DNA from: Alphaproteobacteria bacterium | GTDB lineage: Bacteria > Pseudomonadota > Alphaproteobacteria > CAAHEQ01 > UBA3637 | NCBI GenBank assembly: GCA_017962565.1 | Contig: JAGCVC010000001.1 | Span: 143,119 to 207,118, forward strand | Length of the DNA stretch: 64,000 bases | Reading direction: 5' to 3' | Part shown: positions 26,797-36,286 of the stretch, piece after piece | How positions within the stretch are numbered: position 1 is the first letter of the stretch | How the letters are laid out: each line of letters starts with the position of its first letter | Translations under genes and position numbers: made by a program | The notes under the pieces: generated by a model | What the model saw: the letters and a program-made list of their open reading frames with translations, nothing else | What the model was told of the DNA's origin: nothing | The model's database searches: none

Positions 26797-28278
26797 TTAA
26801 TTAAAAAGTTTTTTTATTTTATACAAACTCGGACTTATTAAAATTATAAAAACACAAAATGAAATTGTGGCACATGAAAAGACTGAATACATGTATCTGT
26901 GCCAAACTGTTGGTGTAAAAAGCGGAATTAAAATATTACTTAAAACACCCGCTAAGGAAATTGACATAAAGAACAACCGTAAATTATTTTTACGTTGTCT
27001 TAACCATAAAATGAGTGCAATGATAAAGAAAACAAAATTTTCCATTACAAAAAGAATGGTGTTTGGGGTAGGAAGAACCTTTTCCAAAAACTTTCCTATT
27101 TTTCTGCGTGGTGTATTCCAAAAAATTCTCATTTCTTCCGGTGACATTTGTTTTGCCAACGCTTGTCTTTGTAATTTTTCTTCATCAGACAACGGATGTG
27201 TATGATATGAACTGATTTCAAATTCTTCATCCGGCATATATTTTACTTTTAAAATACGTTGTCCCGACCATTTCTGAAACCACATAACCGAATAAAAATC
27301 TTTGACATGAATCCAAAAATTATAAGGATGTTTTATCAAAGCGTATGCCCATTTTTGATATAATCCGTCCAATTTTGTAAAATGCGGAAAAGGTTTTTCC
27401 TTTACCCAAGAAGCAGCAAAAGAATCCGCATAAAGTCGGTTGTTATCATACACCTCTTTTAATTTTTCCCATTTATCGGAATTTTCTGCCCATTTCGGAT
27501 CAAACCATGTTTCATCAAAACAACTGGTATCCATATCCGGCAGACAAGCCCCTGCAATTTGATGAACAAATGTCGGTGTCGCCGGGTAAATATTGCCTTT
27601 ATCAGAATGGTTTAATAAAGCCGTCAACCCTAAATTTAAAGCTATACAAAAAACAGCGCTGAAAACAGAAAAAATAATAAAACGTCCTAAGTAAGCCCCT
27701 ATTTTAAAATCTTTTTTATTTAAATATAATCCGATCCAAACCAACATTGCCGGCCAAACCTGGATAATGGCATTTTGACGACTAACCAAAGCAATACAAA
27801 AAACAATTACCGTTATTGTATAATAAGTTCTTTTAACCCACTTTGATTTAAAATCCGGATTTAAAACACCATAGAGTATTAAAGAATATAATAAAAAAGT
27901 CCATACAACCGAAAAAGACGATGATAATAATTCAAGCGGTAATAAATAAAATTGACGGGTAAAAAACGGTAAAATTAACGCCAACGCCCAAAAGGTATTA
28001 TATCGCCGAAAAACAGCCCATACCATAATAAATATAGCCAAATAAAATGGTATAACTTGTAATAATAAAAAAGGATATATATGAACACCCCAAAAAAAGT
28101 ATGCTATTTTCAGCATATAAGAAATGATTGCCGGATGCCATCCACACATGTTTAACAAAGCAATGGAAGCTGTATCGCCGGTCCAATTAAATGTTTTCCA
28201 TCCCAACCAACAATGAACCGCACATAAAAATGTAACCAATAAAAAGGCAACAGATAAAAAATAAACTTTTTTTGTCAT
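26797..28278 (-). CDS. polytopic membrane protein, possible GT-C glycosyltransferase
   Basis: The 493-residue protein has about ten membrane helices. An early loop contains WTGDTASIALLNMCGWHPAI, with a lone Asp after helix 1, and a large extramembrane domain lies at about 225-390 (HQIAGACLPDMDTSCFDETW). This topology, an acidic residue in the first loop and one big soluble loop, resembles GT-C membrane glycosyltransferases. I cannot confirm the family, and no glycan genes are adjacent. The 77 bases between it and the helicase promoter contain nothing I can name. Confidence 0.6.
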   Translation of the reverse strand: MTKKVYFLSVAFLLVTFLCAVHCWLGWKTFNWTGDTASIALLNMCGWHPAIISYMLKIAYFFWGVHIYPFLLLQVIPFYLAIFIMVWAVFRRYNTFWALALILPFFTRQFYLLPLELLSSSFSVVWTFLLYSLILYGVLNPDFKSKWVKRTYYTITVIVFCIALVSRQNAIIQVWPAMLVWIGLYLNKKDFKIGAYLGRFIIFSVFSAVFCIALNLGLTALLNHSDKGNIYPATPTFVHQIAGACLPDMDTSCFDETWFDPKWAENSDKWEKLKEVYDNNRLYADSFAASWVKEKPFPHFTKLDGLYQKWAYALIKHPYNFWIHVKDFYSVMWFQKWSGQRILKVKYMPDEEFEISSYHTHPLSDEEKLQRQALAKQMSPEEMRIFWNTPRRKIGKFLEKVLPTPNTILFVMENFVFFIIALILWLRQRKNNLRLFFMSISLAGVLSNILIPLFTPTVWHRYMYSVFSCATISFCVFIILISPSLYKIKKLFN

Positions 28279-28320
28279 ATTGCCTATTAAATCAAAATCA
28301 TTTGAAAAATCAAGATATTT

Positions 28321-29619
28321 TTACTTTGTATTTTCCTTTAATGCCGCTACAACAGCTACATTTAAATTAGGGGAATTACCCGCTATCTGAACACCGGCTT
28401 TTTGTTGAATAGTTTTAAAGAAATCTTCGCCTAATACGCCTTTTTGTTCATTAGTTAATTTTTCATCCAATAATGGTATCATTCGTTGAAGTTCTTCAGG
28501 ATATATTTCATATTTCCAACAGCTCAACTTACCGCCTAAAGCAAAATAATTGACGGCTTGATTTGTAATTTTTCCATTTTGTGTTGATATAAAAAATCTT
28601 TTATCGCCCGATAAAAAAACTAAATTTGATTCATTATCTTTGTTTTCAACCTTTAAAACTTGATCTATTTTATCAATTAAAATCAGATTTTCTATACGTT
28701 CCTTTTCTCTTTGAGCTATAATTTCAGGATCATGATCTTCTAAATATTTTTTAACTTCTGCTTCATATTCTTCAATAGCCCTTTTGTTTTTTTCGGCACT
28801 AGTTAAAACCAAATTTGTAAAATCATCCTTAAAAAAAGGTTTAAGAATATTTTTTATCATTTTATTTTGTCCAAAGGTTGTGCCGCCAACCCACTCGATT
28901 ACCGCTTTACCTATTTTTCCACCAAATTGTGTTATTTCTTGTTTAAAACCACCTATAATTTCACCAACTTTTATAACAGCATAGGTATTCATTCTGCAAA
29001 TTACGTCAACCACTTTATCGTATAAATTCATCGCATCTTTTTTTTCAGTTAATGCTGTACGTGTACCGTTTTTTTCAATAAAATAACCAGCAAAATTATT
29101 TTTGGGACCTCTTTTTCTCGGATCTTCTTCCTGCATTTTTTCTAATTTTATATCTTTCTTTATTTCTTTCCTTAATACACCAGCTAAAAAATCTTCAAAT
29201 TTTTCTCGAGGCATTAAAACCGTATATGTTTTTGCTTCTTCATTTCTTTCAAATAAACCTCGCTTTCCGTCATCATGAAACTTTAAACCGATATTATCCC
29301 CTTCAAAAACAATTTCAAAATCCTCAAATTCTCCACCCGGTCTTTGCAATTGCTTTAATTTGGGTATATCAATAACGATGCTGCCATGAACTATTTTTTC
29401 ACCGCGTTCAATAGCATCTACCAAAGATTTACTTTCTTGCTGAAGATCTTCTTTCATCATTTCTGATCTATCTAAAACAACTTCTTTTTTAATGTCTTTT
29501 ATATTGGTTTGTTTTTCAACGGAACCTTCTGATTTCATAGGAGATAACGCCGTTACAACAACAGCGCCCAAAAGAGCTAATTCCCTTTTTGTATTCTTAA
29601 TAGGTGATACCTTTTTCAT
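28321..29619 (-). CDS. putative exported coiled-coil protein, unknown
   Basis: The start is placed at 29619 (MKKVSPIKNTKR), since the ATG at 29649 lies before the predicted transcript start. The 432-residue product has a basic N-terminus and a short hydrophobic stretch (LALLGAVVVTALSP) that could be a signal peptide or anchor. A mixed Glu/Lys-rich body follows, with a charged coiled coil around residues 285-330, and the protein ends with an Ala/Val-rich tail. I recognise no domain. It shares promoter type with the other lineage-specific genes here. Confidence 0.6.
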   Translation of the reverse strand: MKKVSPIKNTKRELALLGAVVVTALSPMKSEGSVEKQTNIKDIKKEVVLDRSEMMKEDLQQESKSLVDAIERGEKIVHGSIVIDIPKLKQLQRPGGEFEDFEIVFEGDNIGLKFHDDGKRGLFERNEEAKTYTVLMPREKFEDFLAGVLRKEIKKDIKLEKMQEEDPRKRGPKNNFAGYFIEKNGTRTALTEKKDAMNLYDKVVDVICRMNTYAVIKVGEIIGGFKQEITQFGGKIGKAVIEWVGGTTFGQNKMIKNILKPFFKDDFTNLVLTSAEKNKRAIEEYEAEVKKYLEDHDPEIIAQREKERIENLILIDKIDQVLKVENKDNESNLVFLSGDKRFFISTQNGKITNQAVNYFALGGKLSCWKYEIYPEELQRMIPLLDEKLTNEQKGVLGEDFFKTIQQKAGVQIAGNSPNLNVAVVAALKENTK

Positions 29620-29653
29620 ACTTACCTTCTCTCCTTTTTCAATACACATTTTT

Positions 29654-29682
29654 ATTGTAGCATAAAAGCATTATTTTGTCAA
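29654..29682 (-). promoter_or_regulatory. extended -10 promoter of the gene at 28321
   Basis: Minus strand TTGACA (29682-29677), 17 bases, TACAAT (29659-29654) preceded by TGC. It places the transcript start near 29647, inside the longer possible reading frame, and so sets the start codon at 29619. Confidence 0.7.
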
Positions 29683-29767
29683 AAAAACAACCTTTGCAAA
29701 AAAATATTGACTTTTATAAAAAAACAGCAAAAAGTATTATTATGTAGATAGATAAAGGAATTAAAAA

Positions 29768-30883
29768 ATGGCTATGTGGATTGTTATTATATGGACGGTA
29801 ATTGCTTTTTTATGGGCATCTGTTATTTATTTAGCAAATAAATTACCAAAATTATTTGATTTTAGCTTTATTTCAAACAGTGAACTGAAGCAATTTTTAT
29901 TTGGCTTAGCTGTTGTTTTAATCTTAGGTGCTTTACTTACTTTTTTTATTAATTTAGCCAGTGCGGCAGTTTGTTTGATTTATTTTGGTCTAATTTGGGC
30001 TGTAAGTGACTTTGTTTTCTATCTACTTCAAAAAATATTTGATTTATCTTTTGAATATTATTATTCCGGATGGATCGCGTTTGCTGTTACATTCATATCT
30101 TTATCTATTGGTTTCTTTTTGGACTATAACGTATGGCAAACAAATTATCATCTGTCAACAAACAAAAAGGTTTCACCTTTAAAAATAGCTTTGATTGCCG
30201 ATGCCCATTTAGGAACAACTTTTAATGGTGACGGATTTGGAAAACATATTGCAAAAATACAAGAACAAAATCCGGATTTATTAGTAATTGCCGGTGATTT
30301 TGTTGATGATGAAACACATAAAAAAGATATGGTAAAAGCTTGTGAAATTCTTAAAAATTTTAAATCAAAATACGGCGTTTATCTGGTCTTTGGTAATCAT
30401 GATAAAGGTTATAACAGATTTAGGGCTTTTTCTTCAAAAGAATTAATTGATGAATTGAAAAAAAATAACGTAAAAGTGCTTTTTGATGAAGTCATTTCCC
30501 TAAATGATGATTATTATTTAATCGGTCGAAAAGACTATTCAGAAATTCATGAAAAAATAGGAACGCGTCTGTCTATGTCTGAATTGACTGAAAATTTGGA
30601 TAAAAACAAATATATGATTGTATTAGATCATCAACCGACAGACTATAAAAATCAAGCTGAAGCAGAAGTGGATTTAGTTTTATCCGGTCACACACATGGC
30701 GGACAATTATTTCCCTTTAATCAAGTTGGAAAATGGATTGGTGCAAATAATTGGATTTATGGTTTAACACACCAAAATAAAACAGATTTTATTGTAACAT
30801 CGGGTATTTCCGCTTGGGCTATTAAATTTAAAACAGGAACAAAGTCCGAATACGTTATTATTGATATTAAAAGCGAAAAATAG
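29768..30883 (+). CDS. membrane-anchored metallophosphoesterase (YkuE/YaeI-like)
   Basis: The 371-residue protein has four N-terminal membrane helices (to about residue 120) and a calcineurin-like phosphoesterase domain with all metal motifs: DAHLG, AGDFVDD, GNHDKG, LDHQP and SGHTHGG. The fold and order match YkuE/YaeI-type enzymes, which hydrolyse phosphodiesters such as UDP-diacylglucosamine in relatives. The substrate here is unknown. It converges with mnmE with no gap between the stops. Confidence 0.88.
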   Translation: MAMWIVIIWTVIAFLWASVIYLANKLPKLFDFSFISNSELKQFLFGLAVVLILGALLTFFINLASAAVCLIYFGLIWAVSDFVFYLLQKIFDLSFEYYYSGWIAFAVTFISLSIGFFLDYNVWQTNYHLSTNKKVSPLKIALIADAHLGTTFNGDGFGKHIAKIQEQNPDLLVIAGDFVDDETHKKDMVKACEILKNFKSKYGVYLVFGNHDKGYNRFRAFSSKELIDELKKNNVKVLFDEVISLNDDYYLIGRKDYSEIHEKIGTRLSMSELTENLDKNKYMIVLDHQPTDYKNQAEAEVDLVLSGHTHGGQLFPFNQVGKWIGANNWIYGLTHQNKTDFIVTSGISAWAIKFKTGTKSEYVIIDIKSEK

Positions 30884-32197
30884 CTATTTTCCTATACAGA
30901 AAGAAGAAAAAATAACATCTAATAATTCTTCTGTACGAACATAACCCGTTATTTTACCTAAAGCGCGTGCAGCCAGACGTAATTCTTCTGCTTTTAATTC
31001 TAATTCTGTTTCATCTAATGCGCGTCCCAAAGCATCTCCACATTCTTTTAAAGATGTTTTATAACGCAATCTTGTTAACATCATCCCATCGGCAGAGGCC
31101 ATTTGTTCAACAACTTTATCTTTTATTATTTGATAAAGTTTATCAATCCCCTGCCCTGTTTTTGCAGAAATAACTAATCCGTCTGATTTTTTACCTTTTA
31201 CTTTATCGGATTTATTCCAAACCAATAATGCATTTGGATGACTTTCAAAGGCTTCTTTTGTCTTTTTATCTAATTTATTGCCGGCTTCACCCATAGCAAT
31301 TAAAAGTGAAGCATCTTCAGCGCGTTTTAAAGCACGTTTGATACCTTCTTTTTCAATTTGTTCTTCCGTTTGACGTAAACCGGCCGTATCAGCAATAACA
31401 ACCGGATAACCAGCAATATCTAAATAAATTTCCACAATATCACGCGTTGTACCGGCAATTTCGGAAACAATAGCTACATCTTTATGAGCTAACGCATTGA
31501 GTAAACTGGATTTTCCAACGTTTGGCGCACCGATAATTGCTATTTGAAAACCTTCTTTTAAATTTATTCCGCGGTTTTTATCATCTAAATGAGCAGCTAT
31601 TTTATGCATTAAGGTATGGATACCATCATTAATAATCGCCATTTTTTCGGGTGGAATTTCTTCTTCCGGAAAATCAATAAAAGCCTCTAAATAAGCCATA
31701 TATTCAACTAATTGTTTACGCCAACCGTCATACAGGTTTTGTAATTCTCCACCCATTTGACGAACAGCCCAAGCTCTTTGTGCTTCCGTATCTGCGTGAA
31801 TTAAGTCAATCAAACCTTCCGCCGCCGTTAAGTCCATTTTATTATTATAAACAGCTCTACGGGTAAATTCCCCGGCTTCTGCCATACGACAACCTTTTAT
31901 TTTTGAAAGTAAAGACAAAATCTTTTGAATAACGGCACGGGATCCATGACATTGAATTTCTAAAACATCCTCACCAGTAAAACTTTTAGGACCTTTAAAA
32001 AATAAAGTAACTGCTTGATCTACCACAGAACCTTTTTCATCATAAATGTAATTACACTGTATATATTTTTCTTTTATATTCTTTTTACCGGTTAATTGCT
32101 TAAAAACATCAAAAGCTTTATCGCCGGAAATACGAATAACAGCAACACCTGCTTGACCGGCTGCACTTGATAAAGCAAAAATTGTTTCATTTGACAT
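30884..32197 (-). CDS. mnmE: tRNA modification GTPase MnmE
   Basis: The 437-residue protein has the N-terminal folate-binding domain (TIFALSSAAGQAGVAVIRIS), a helical domain, and the inserted G domain with G1 GAPNVGKSS at residue 223, G3 DTAGLR and G4 NKSD. It ends in the obligatory FCIGK. With MnmG it installs cmnm5 at U34 of tRNAs. The partner mnmG, usually next to rsmG in this kind of region, is not in the window. It is preceded by two small membrane-protein genes and rho on the same strand. Confidence 0.97.
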   Translation of the reverse strand: MSNETIFALSSAAGQAGVAVIRISGDKAFDVFKQLTGKKNIKEKYIQCNYIYDEKGSVVDQAVTLFFKGPKSFTGEDVLEIQCHGSRAVIQKILSLLSKIKGCRMAEAGEFTRRAVYNNKMDLTAAEGLIDLIHADTEAQRAWAVRQMGGELQNLYDGWRKQLVEYMAYLEAFIDFPEEEIPPEKMAIINDGIHTLMHKIAAHLDDKNRGINLKEGFQIAIIGAPNVGKSSLLNALAHKDVAIVSEIAGTTRDIVEIYLDIAGYPVVIADTAGLRQTEEQIEKEGIKRALKRAEDASLLIAMGEAGNKLDKKTKEAFESHPNALLVWNKSDKVKGKKSDGLVISAKTGQGIDKLYQIIKDKVVEQMASADGMMLTRLRYKTSLKECGDALGRALDETELELKAEELRLAARALGKITGYVRTEELLDVIFSSFCIGK

Positions 32198-32198
32198 T

Positions 32199-32462
32199 TT
32201 ATAATACCGCCATTGAAGATGTATACATTAAACTGATGTAATACAATAATAAAAAGAATAAAGTAAAGAAAAGTAAAATTGATTTTGTTTTTTTCCCTTC
32301 CATTCTGAAAGAGATAATTAAAAAGATCAATACAACAACCGAATAAATAAACAATGGATGTTTAGATATAATAGTTTCATTAGATTGAATTAACTTAGAT
32401 GCAGTTAATCCATAAACTAAAACAATTAAAAAAGTCCAAAACCAACCTAATTTTGTCATCAA
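32199..32462 (-). CDS. small membrane protein, unknown
   Basis: The 87-residue protein consists of three hydrophobic helices with short polar links (SNETIISKHP, FRMEGKKTKS). It sits between rho and mnmE with one to ten bases to its neighbours, so it is part of the rho-mnmE transcription unit. No family is recognised; size and place suggest an accessory membrane protein. Confidence 0.55.
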   Translation of the reverse strand: MMTKLGWFWTFLIVLVYGLTASKLIQSNETIISKHPLFIYSVVVLIFLIISFRMEGKKTKSILLFFTLFFLLLYYISLMYTSSMAVL

Positions 32463-32471
32463 TAAATCCTT

Positions 32472-32705
32472 TTAAAATAAAGTAGTAGTACCTTCCGGAC
32501 GTAAACTGTAATATAATACTGTATATATTAACGTGACTATAATATAATACAAAAGCAAAAGTTCACGCGGCATTTTAAGCCATACAAACCAACAAAAAAT
32601 ACTAAAACAAATATAAAGTAAAGAACTCCACCACTTTTCTAAATAAAAAAATATTTGAACAGCGGAAAAACCAATTCCCACAATCCAAAAAGTTTCACCT
32701 TTCAT
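32472..32705 (-). CDS. small membrane protein, unknown
   Basis: The 77-residue protein has two to three membrane helices (IVGIGFSAVQIFFYL, LLYICFSIFCWFVWL, LLLYYIIVTLIYTVLYY). It begins three bases after rho ends and is likely cotranscribed with it. I see no similarity to a named family. Confidence 0.5.
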   Translation of the reverse strand: MKGETFWIVGIGFSAVQIFFYLEKWWSSLLYICFSIFCWFVWLKMPRELLLLYYIIVTLIYTVLYYSLRPEGTTTLF

Positions 32706-32708
32706 TTT

Positions 32709-33974
32709 TTATCCGTTCATCGCAATAAAAAAGTCGTGATTATTTTTTGAAAGTTTTAATTTTTCAATTAAAAATTCCATTGCTTCCGGTGCACCCATAG
32801 GCATTAATACACGGCGTAAAACCCACATTTTCGGTAATTCGTTTTTATCAACCAATAACTCTTCGTTACGAGTACCGGATTTAGTAATATCAATAGCCGG
32901 GAATATACGTTTATCAGAAACTTTACGATCCAAAATAATTTCACTGTTACCCGTACCTTTAAATTCTTCAAAAATAACTTCATCCATACGGGATCCAGTT
33001 TCAACCAAAGCAGTTGCTATAATTGTTAAAGAACCACCCTCTTCTATATTTCTTGCGGCACCAAAGAAACGTTTTGGTTTTTGTAAAGCATTTGCATCAA
33101 CACCACCGGTTAAAACTTTACCTGATGAAGGAATAACTGTATTATAAGCACGAGCTAAACGGGTAATACTGTCAAGTAAAATAACAACATCTTGTTTATG
33201 TTCAACAAGGCGTTTTGCTTTTTCAATTACCATTTCAGCCACTTGAATATGACGTGTTGCCGGTTCATCAAAAGTCGAAGAAATCACTTCACCTTGAATA
33301 GAACGCTTCATATCTGTCACTTCTTCAGGACGTTCATCAATTAATAAAACAATTAAGTGAATTTCTGGATGATTAGCAGTAATTGCATGTGCAATATTTT
33401 TCATCATCACGGTTTTACCGGTTCTTGGCGGCGCAACAATCATACCGCGTTGACCCTTACCTTGTGGACAAATCAAATCAATAATACGGGCTGTTAAATC
33501 TTTTGGTTTATCGCCTGTCGGTAAATCATATTCCATTTTTAATTTTTCATTTGGAAATAAAGGAGTTAAATTATCAAAATTAACACGATATCTTAATTCT
33601 TCAGGCTGAGTACCGTTTACTGTATTGATTTTACTGGCTGCAAAGTATTTTTCACCGGTTTTTGGCGGACGAATTTCACATTCAATAGTATCACCGGTTT
33701 TTAAACCAAAATGTTTAACTTGATTAGGTGAAACATAAATATCATCAGGACCTGCTAAGTAATTAGACTCAGGTGCGCGTAAAAAACCAAATCCGTCCGG
33801 TAAAATTTCCAAAACACCATCACCATAAAGGGTTGTTTCTGTTTCTGCTATTCTTTTTAATATAGCATACATTAATTCTTGTGTATTCATTACGGAAGCA
33901 TTTTCAACTTCTAAAGATTCGGCATAAGATAACAATTCAACCGGAGATTTTTGTTTTAACTCTTTTAAATCCAT
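32709..33974 (-). CDS. rho: transcription termination factor Rho
   Basis: At 421 residues this is a standard Rho. The N-terminal helical part is followed by the cold-shock-like RNA-binding domain ([20 protein letters not shown]). The ATPase domain has the P-loop APPRTGKT at 181-188, [12 protein letters not shown], and Q-loop/R-loop regions ([21 protein letters not shown]). Rho ends transcription as an RNA-translocating hexamer. The gene faces away from the DnaA-box cluster and has a near-consensus promoter next to it. Confidence 0.98.
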   Translation of the reverse strand: MDLKELKQKSPVELLSYAESLEVENASVMNTQELMYAILKRIAETETTLYGDGVLEILPDGFGFLRAPESNYLAGPDDIYVSPNQVKHFGLKTGDTIECEIRPPKTGEKYFAASKINTVNGTQPEELRYRVNFDNLTPLFPNEKLKMEYDLPTGDKPKDLTARIIDLICPQGKGQRGMIVAPPRTGKTVMMKNIAHAITANHPEIHLIVLLIDERPEEVTDMKRSIQGEVISSTFDEPATRHIQVAEMVIEKAKRLVEHKQDVVILLDSITRLARAYNTVIPSSGKVLTGGVDANALQKPKRFFGAARNIEEGGSLTIIATALVETGSRMDEVIFEEFKGTGNSEIILDRKVSDKRIFPAIDITKSGTRNEELLVDKNELPKMWVLRRVLMPMGAPEAMEFLIEKLKLSKNNHDFFIAMNG

Positions 33975-34052
33975 TTTCAGATTTCCTTTTTATTATTAAA
34001 AATGTTAAGATTATTTTTTTAAAGAAGATACTTTTTGATTTTTATGCTTTGC

Positions 34053-34081
34053 ATTGTACTATAAAATTTAAAATTTGTCAA
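34053..34081 (-). promoter_or_regulatory. rho promoter
   Basis: Minus strand TTGACA (34081-34076), 17 bases, TACAAT (34058-34053). Its -35 box is only eight bases from the first DnaA box, so DnaA binding could affect rho transcription. Confidence 0.7.
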
Positions 34082-34088
34082 GCGGTTT

Positions 34089-34392
34089 TTATCCACAAGA
34101 TCTCTTTCCCTAATATATAAATAAAATATTCTTATTCTTCTATAAACAGTGGATAATGTGGATAACTTTTGATTTTAATTTTATCCACAAGCTTATCCAC
34201 AAACCCCCTCACCTTTCTTTATTATATATTATTTATTTGACAGCTGTTTATCCACATAATTCACAATTAAGTCAATTGATCTTATTTATTTGTTGATAAT
34301 TACGTGTATGAAATGTGAATAATGTGTATAACTTGTCTTTAAATACTTTTAATTAGCCATTTATCCACAAATAAATTAAAGGTTGTGGATAA
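34089..34392. other. candidate chromosomal replication origin (oriC)
   Basis: Within 304 bp there are seven perfect DnaA boxes TTATCCACA: forward at 34089, 34181, 34193, 34248 and 34361, reverse at 34157 and 34384. Four close variants (reverse at 34148, 34291, 34314 and 34323) add to them. The sequence between is extremely AT-rich, with an unwinding-prone stretch (ATTATATATTATTTATT) at about 34220. The surrounding non-coding stretch 33975-34494 holds only this cluster and two promoters. rho-mnmE on one side and dnaQ, rsmG, parA, parB and parS on the other match the usual alphaproteobacterial origin environment. dnaA itself is not in view. Confidence 0.88.
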
Positions 34393-34430
34393 CTTTATAA
34401 AACTTTTTTGTTTATTTAGAAAATAAACTC

Positions 34431-34459
34431 TTGACGTGTCGAAAAAAAAGCATTATGCT
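34431..34459 (+). promoter_or_regulatory. promoter of the STAS gene
   Basis: TTGACG (34431-34436), 17 bases, TATGCT (34454-34459), about 30 bases before the start codon. Confidence 0.55.
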
Positions 34460-34494
34460 GTGACTATAGACATTCTTAGATGGAGATATAAGAA

Positions 34495-34800
34495 ATGAAA
34501 TATCGTATTGAAGATGGAAAAAACGGTCAAGAAATTGTAATGGAAGGTTCCTTTACTTTTCGGGATCATGATACGTTTTTTGAAATTATTTCCTTAATTA
34601 AATCATCAAAAGATAAGCAATTAACATTTAATTTAGCTAACTGTGATTTTATTGACAGTGCTGCTTTGGGTATGTTTGTTATTGCCAGTGATGAAGCTTC
34701 TGTAAAAGATATGAATTTAATTATTAAAGCAGCTACTGGACGTATTAAAGACGTTATGTTTGCAGCACGTTTTGATAATTTATACACTTTTGAAGATTAG
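34495..34800 (+). CDS. STAS-domain protein (anti-anti-sigma-like)
   Basis: The 101-residue protein is a single STAS domain. DFIDSAALGMFVIA carries the conserved Ser that partner kinases phosphorylate in SpoIIAA/RsbV proteins. Such proteins usually bind an anti-sigma kinase; others act in lipid transport (MlaB) or chemotaxis. No kinase, phosphatase or sigma factor gene is near, so the partner is unknown. It lies directly to the right of the origin candidate, with GGAG before ATG and a terminator after it. Confidence 0.85.
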   Translation: MKYRIEDGKNGQEIVMEGSFTFRDHDTFFEIISLIKSSKDKQLTFNLANCDFIDSAALGMFVIASDEASVKDMNLIIKAATGRIKDVMFAARFDNLYTFED

Positions 34801-34819
34801 TTTTTAAATTATTTTTTTA

Positions 34820-34856
34820 AAGCACTATTCTGTTTGGGGAAATAGTGCTTTTTTTA
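34820..34856 (+). terminator. terminator of the STAS gene
   Basis: AAGCACTATT (34820-34829) pairs with AATAGTGCTT (34841-34850), and a T run follows. Confidence 0.9.
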
Positions 34857-34903
34857 TTGATTTTTTCTGAAATTTTTGTATATTAAAAACAAAGAGGTTA
34901 TAT

Positions 34904-35629
34904 ATGCGTGAAATTGTTTTTGATACAGAAACAACAGGATTGGATCCTTTTTCCGGTGATAAACTGGTTGAGATTGGGGCGGTTGAGTTAATTAATCATA
35001 TTCCAACCGGAAAAGAATATCATCAATACATCAATCCGATGCGTTCTATTGACGAGGAAGTCGTAAAAGTACACGGTTTAACAGAAGAATTTTTGTCTGA
35101 CAAGCCGACTTTTGAAGAAATTTGTGATGATTTTTTAGCTTTTATTGGCTCAGATTCTTATCTTGTGGCACATAATGCACCTTTTGATATGAAATTTTTG
35201 AATTGCCAATTAAGAGAGTTAAATAAAGAACAAATTGATGATTCACGTGTAATAGATACAGTTCCGATCGCACGTAAGAAATTTCCGGGGTCTCGTGTTA
35301 ATTTGGATGAATTATGTCGCCGATTTGGTGTAGATAATTCAAAACGAACTGTTCATGGAGCATTATTGGATGCTCAATTATTAGCTGATGTTTATTTGGA
35401 ATTATTAGGTGGGCATGAACCGGGACTTTTATCAGAAAATACTGATTTAAAAAATACTCAAACACAAGAGCTACAGTCAAATTTCACAAAAAAGGTTTAT
35501 CCGGCAAGACATTTTGAAATACCGGAAAATGAGTTAGAAAATCATAATGCTTTTCTGCAAAAAATCAAAGATGCTTTATGGATGGCAGATAATAAAGGTG
35601 ATGTTTTAAATGAAGCAGAAAAATCTTAA
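34904..35629 (+). CDS. dnaQ: DNA polymerase III epsilon subunit (proofreading exonuclease)
   Basis: The 241-residue protein starts REIVFDTETTG (ExoI motif, Asp7 and Glu9), then has ExoII (AHNAPFDMKFL) and ExoIII (HGALLDAQLLADVY). The DEDDh type and the length fit DnaQ. It removes misincorporated bases in the polymerase core, and the C-terminal 60 residues should contact the alpha subunit. It overlaps the next gene by 20 bases. Confidence 0.95.
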   Translation: MREIVFDTETTGLDPFSGDKLVEIGAVELINHIPTGKEYHQYINPMRSIDEEVVKVHGLTEEFLSDKPTFEEICDDFLAFIGSDSYLVAHNAPFDMKFLNCQLRELNKEQIDDSRVIDTVPIARKKFPGSRVNLDELCRRFGVDNSKRTVHGALLDAQLLADVYLELLGGHEPGLLSENTDLKNTQTQELQSNFTKKVYPARHFEIPENELENHNAFLQKIKDALWMADNKGDVLNEAEKS

Positions 35630-36107
35630 AAAAATTTTATTTATCAATATCTTATTATGTTTTTCATCTTTTTCTGTTCAATCTCAAATGATTGATTTGA
35701 TGGGATCTATGGGGGTTAGTGGTACCCAAACAATTAATGATGTAAAGAAAGTTAATCAAATGAATAAGTCTGTACATTCAATGCAATTTATAAATGAATT
35801 ACAGATGAAAAATGTTGATATATCAACAACTTATTTTGGAAACTACCAAAAAATGTCAACTCAATCCGCAACTATAGGTAATGTTAAAGTTATATTTAAA
35901 CCTGTAAATAATGGAAAGAATTTTGAAGCTTTTATTCCTTCTATACAATCATCACTTTGTTCATCTTTATTAAGTAACAGAATCGATAATGTTGTTAGTT
36001 ATCGTTTTGTAACTAATGGTAAAAGTAAGGAATATACTCCGGCTCAAATCCGCTCTAAAAGTGGTGTTTGTGATGGTGTGACCGGTCTTGCATTGATTTT
36101 TAAGTAA
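35610..36107 (+). CDS. secreted protein with pilin-like C-terminal pattern
   Basis: The 165-residue protein has a clear Sec signal peptide (KKILFINILLCFSSFSVQS, cleavage near residue 25). The mature part has exactly two Cys, in SSLCSSLLS and SGVCDGVTG, about 40 residues apart near the C-terminus. This spacing and the surrounding pattern resemble the C-terminal disulfide loop of the PilS-like pilin at 47272, although the prepilin helix is missing. Function is unknown. SD AAAGGTG lies inside dnaQ, so it is likely coupled to dnaQ. Confidence 0.6.
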   Translation: MKQKNLKKILFINILLCFSSFSVQSQMIDLMGSMGVSGTQTINDVKKVNQMNKSVHSMQFINELQMKNVDISTTYFGNYQKMSTQSATIGNVKVIFKPVNNGKNFEAFIPSIQSSLCSSLLSNRIDNVVSYRFVTNGKSKEYTPAQIRSKSGVCDGVTGLALIFK

Positions 36108-36210
36108 ATAAAACCTTTTAATTTGTCAAGCTTAAAATTTATCAAAAATTAAAATTTTTATATGGACTTTCTGTTTTTTTTAGTTTAAAAATGAAAAATA
36201 AACAGAAAAA

Positions 36211-36226
36211 TGTTTCACGTGAAACA
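36211..36226. promoter_or_regulatory. parS site 1
   Basis: TGTTTCACGTGAAACA is a perfect 16-bp palindrome identical to the bacterial parS consensus bound by ParB. Confidence 0.95.
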
Positions 36227-36250
36227 AAATTAAGTGTGAAATTTAAAAAA

Positions 36251-36266
36251 TGTTTCACGTGAAACA
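36251..36266. promoter_or_regulatory. parS site 2
   Basis: A second copy of TGTTTCACGTGAAACA, 40 bases from the first. Confidence 0.95.
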
Positions 36267-36286
36267 ATAAAAAATACAAAATGGAG

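Noticed and set aside
21670-30883. Genomic island inserted at tRNA-Gly
   Set aside because: I found no integrase, no direct repeat of the tRNA 3' end and no transposase; accessory genes lie on both sides of the tRNA.
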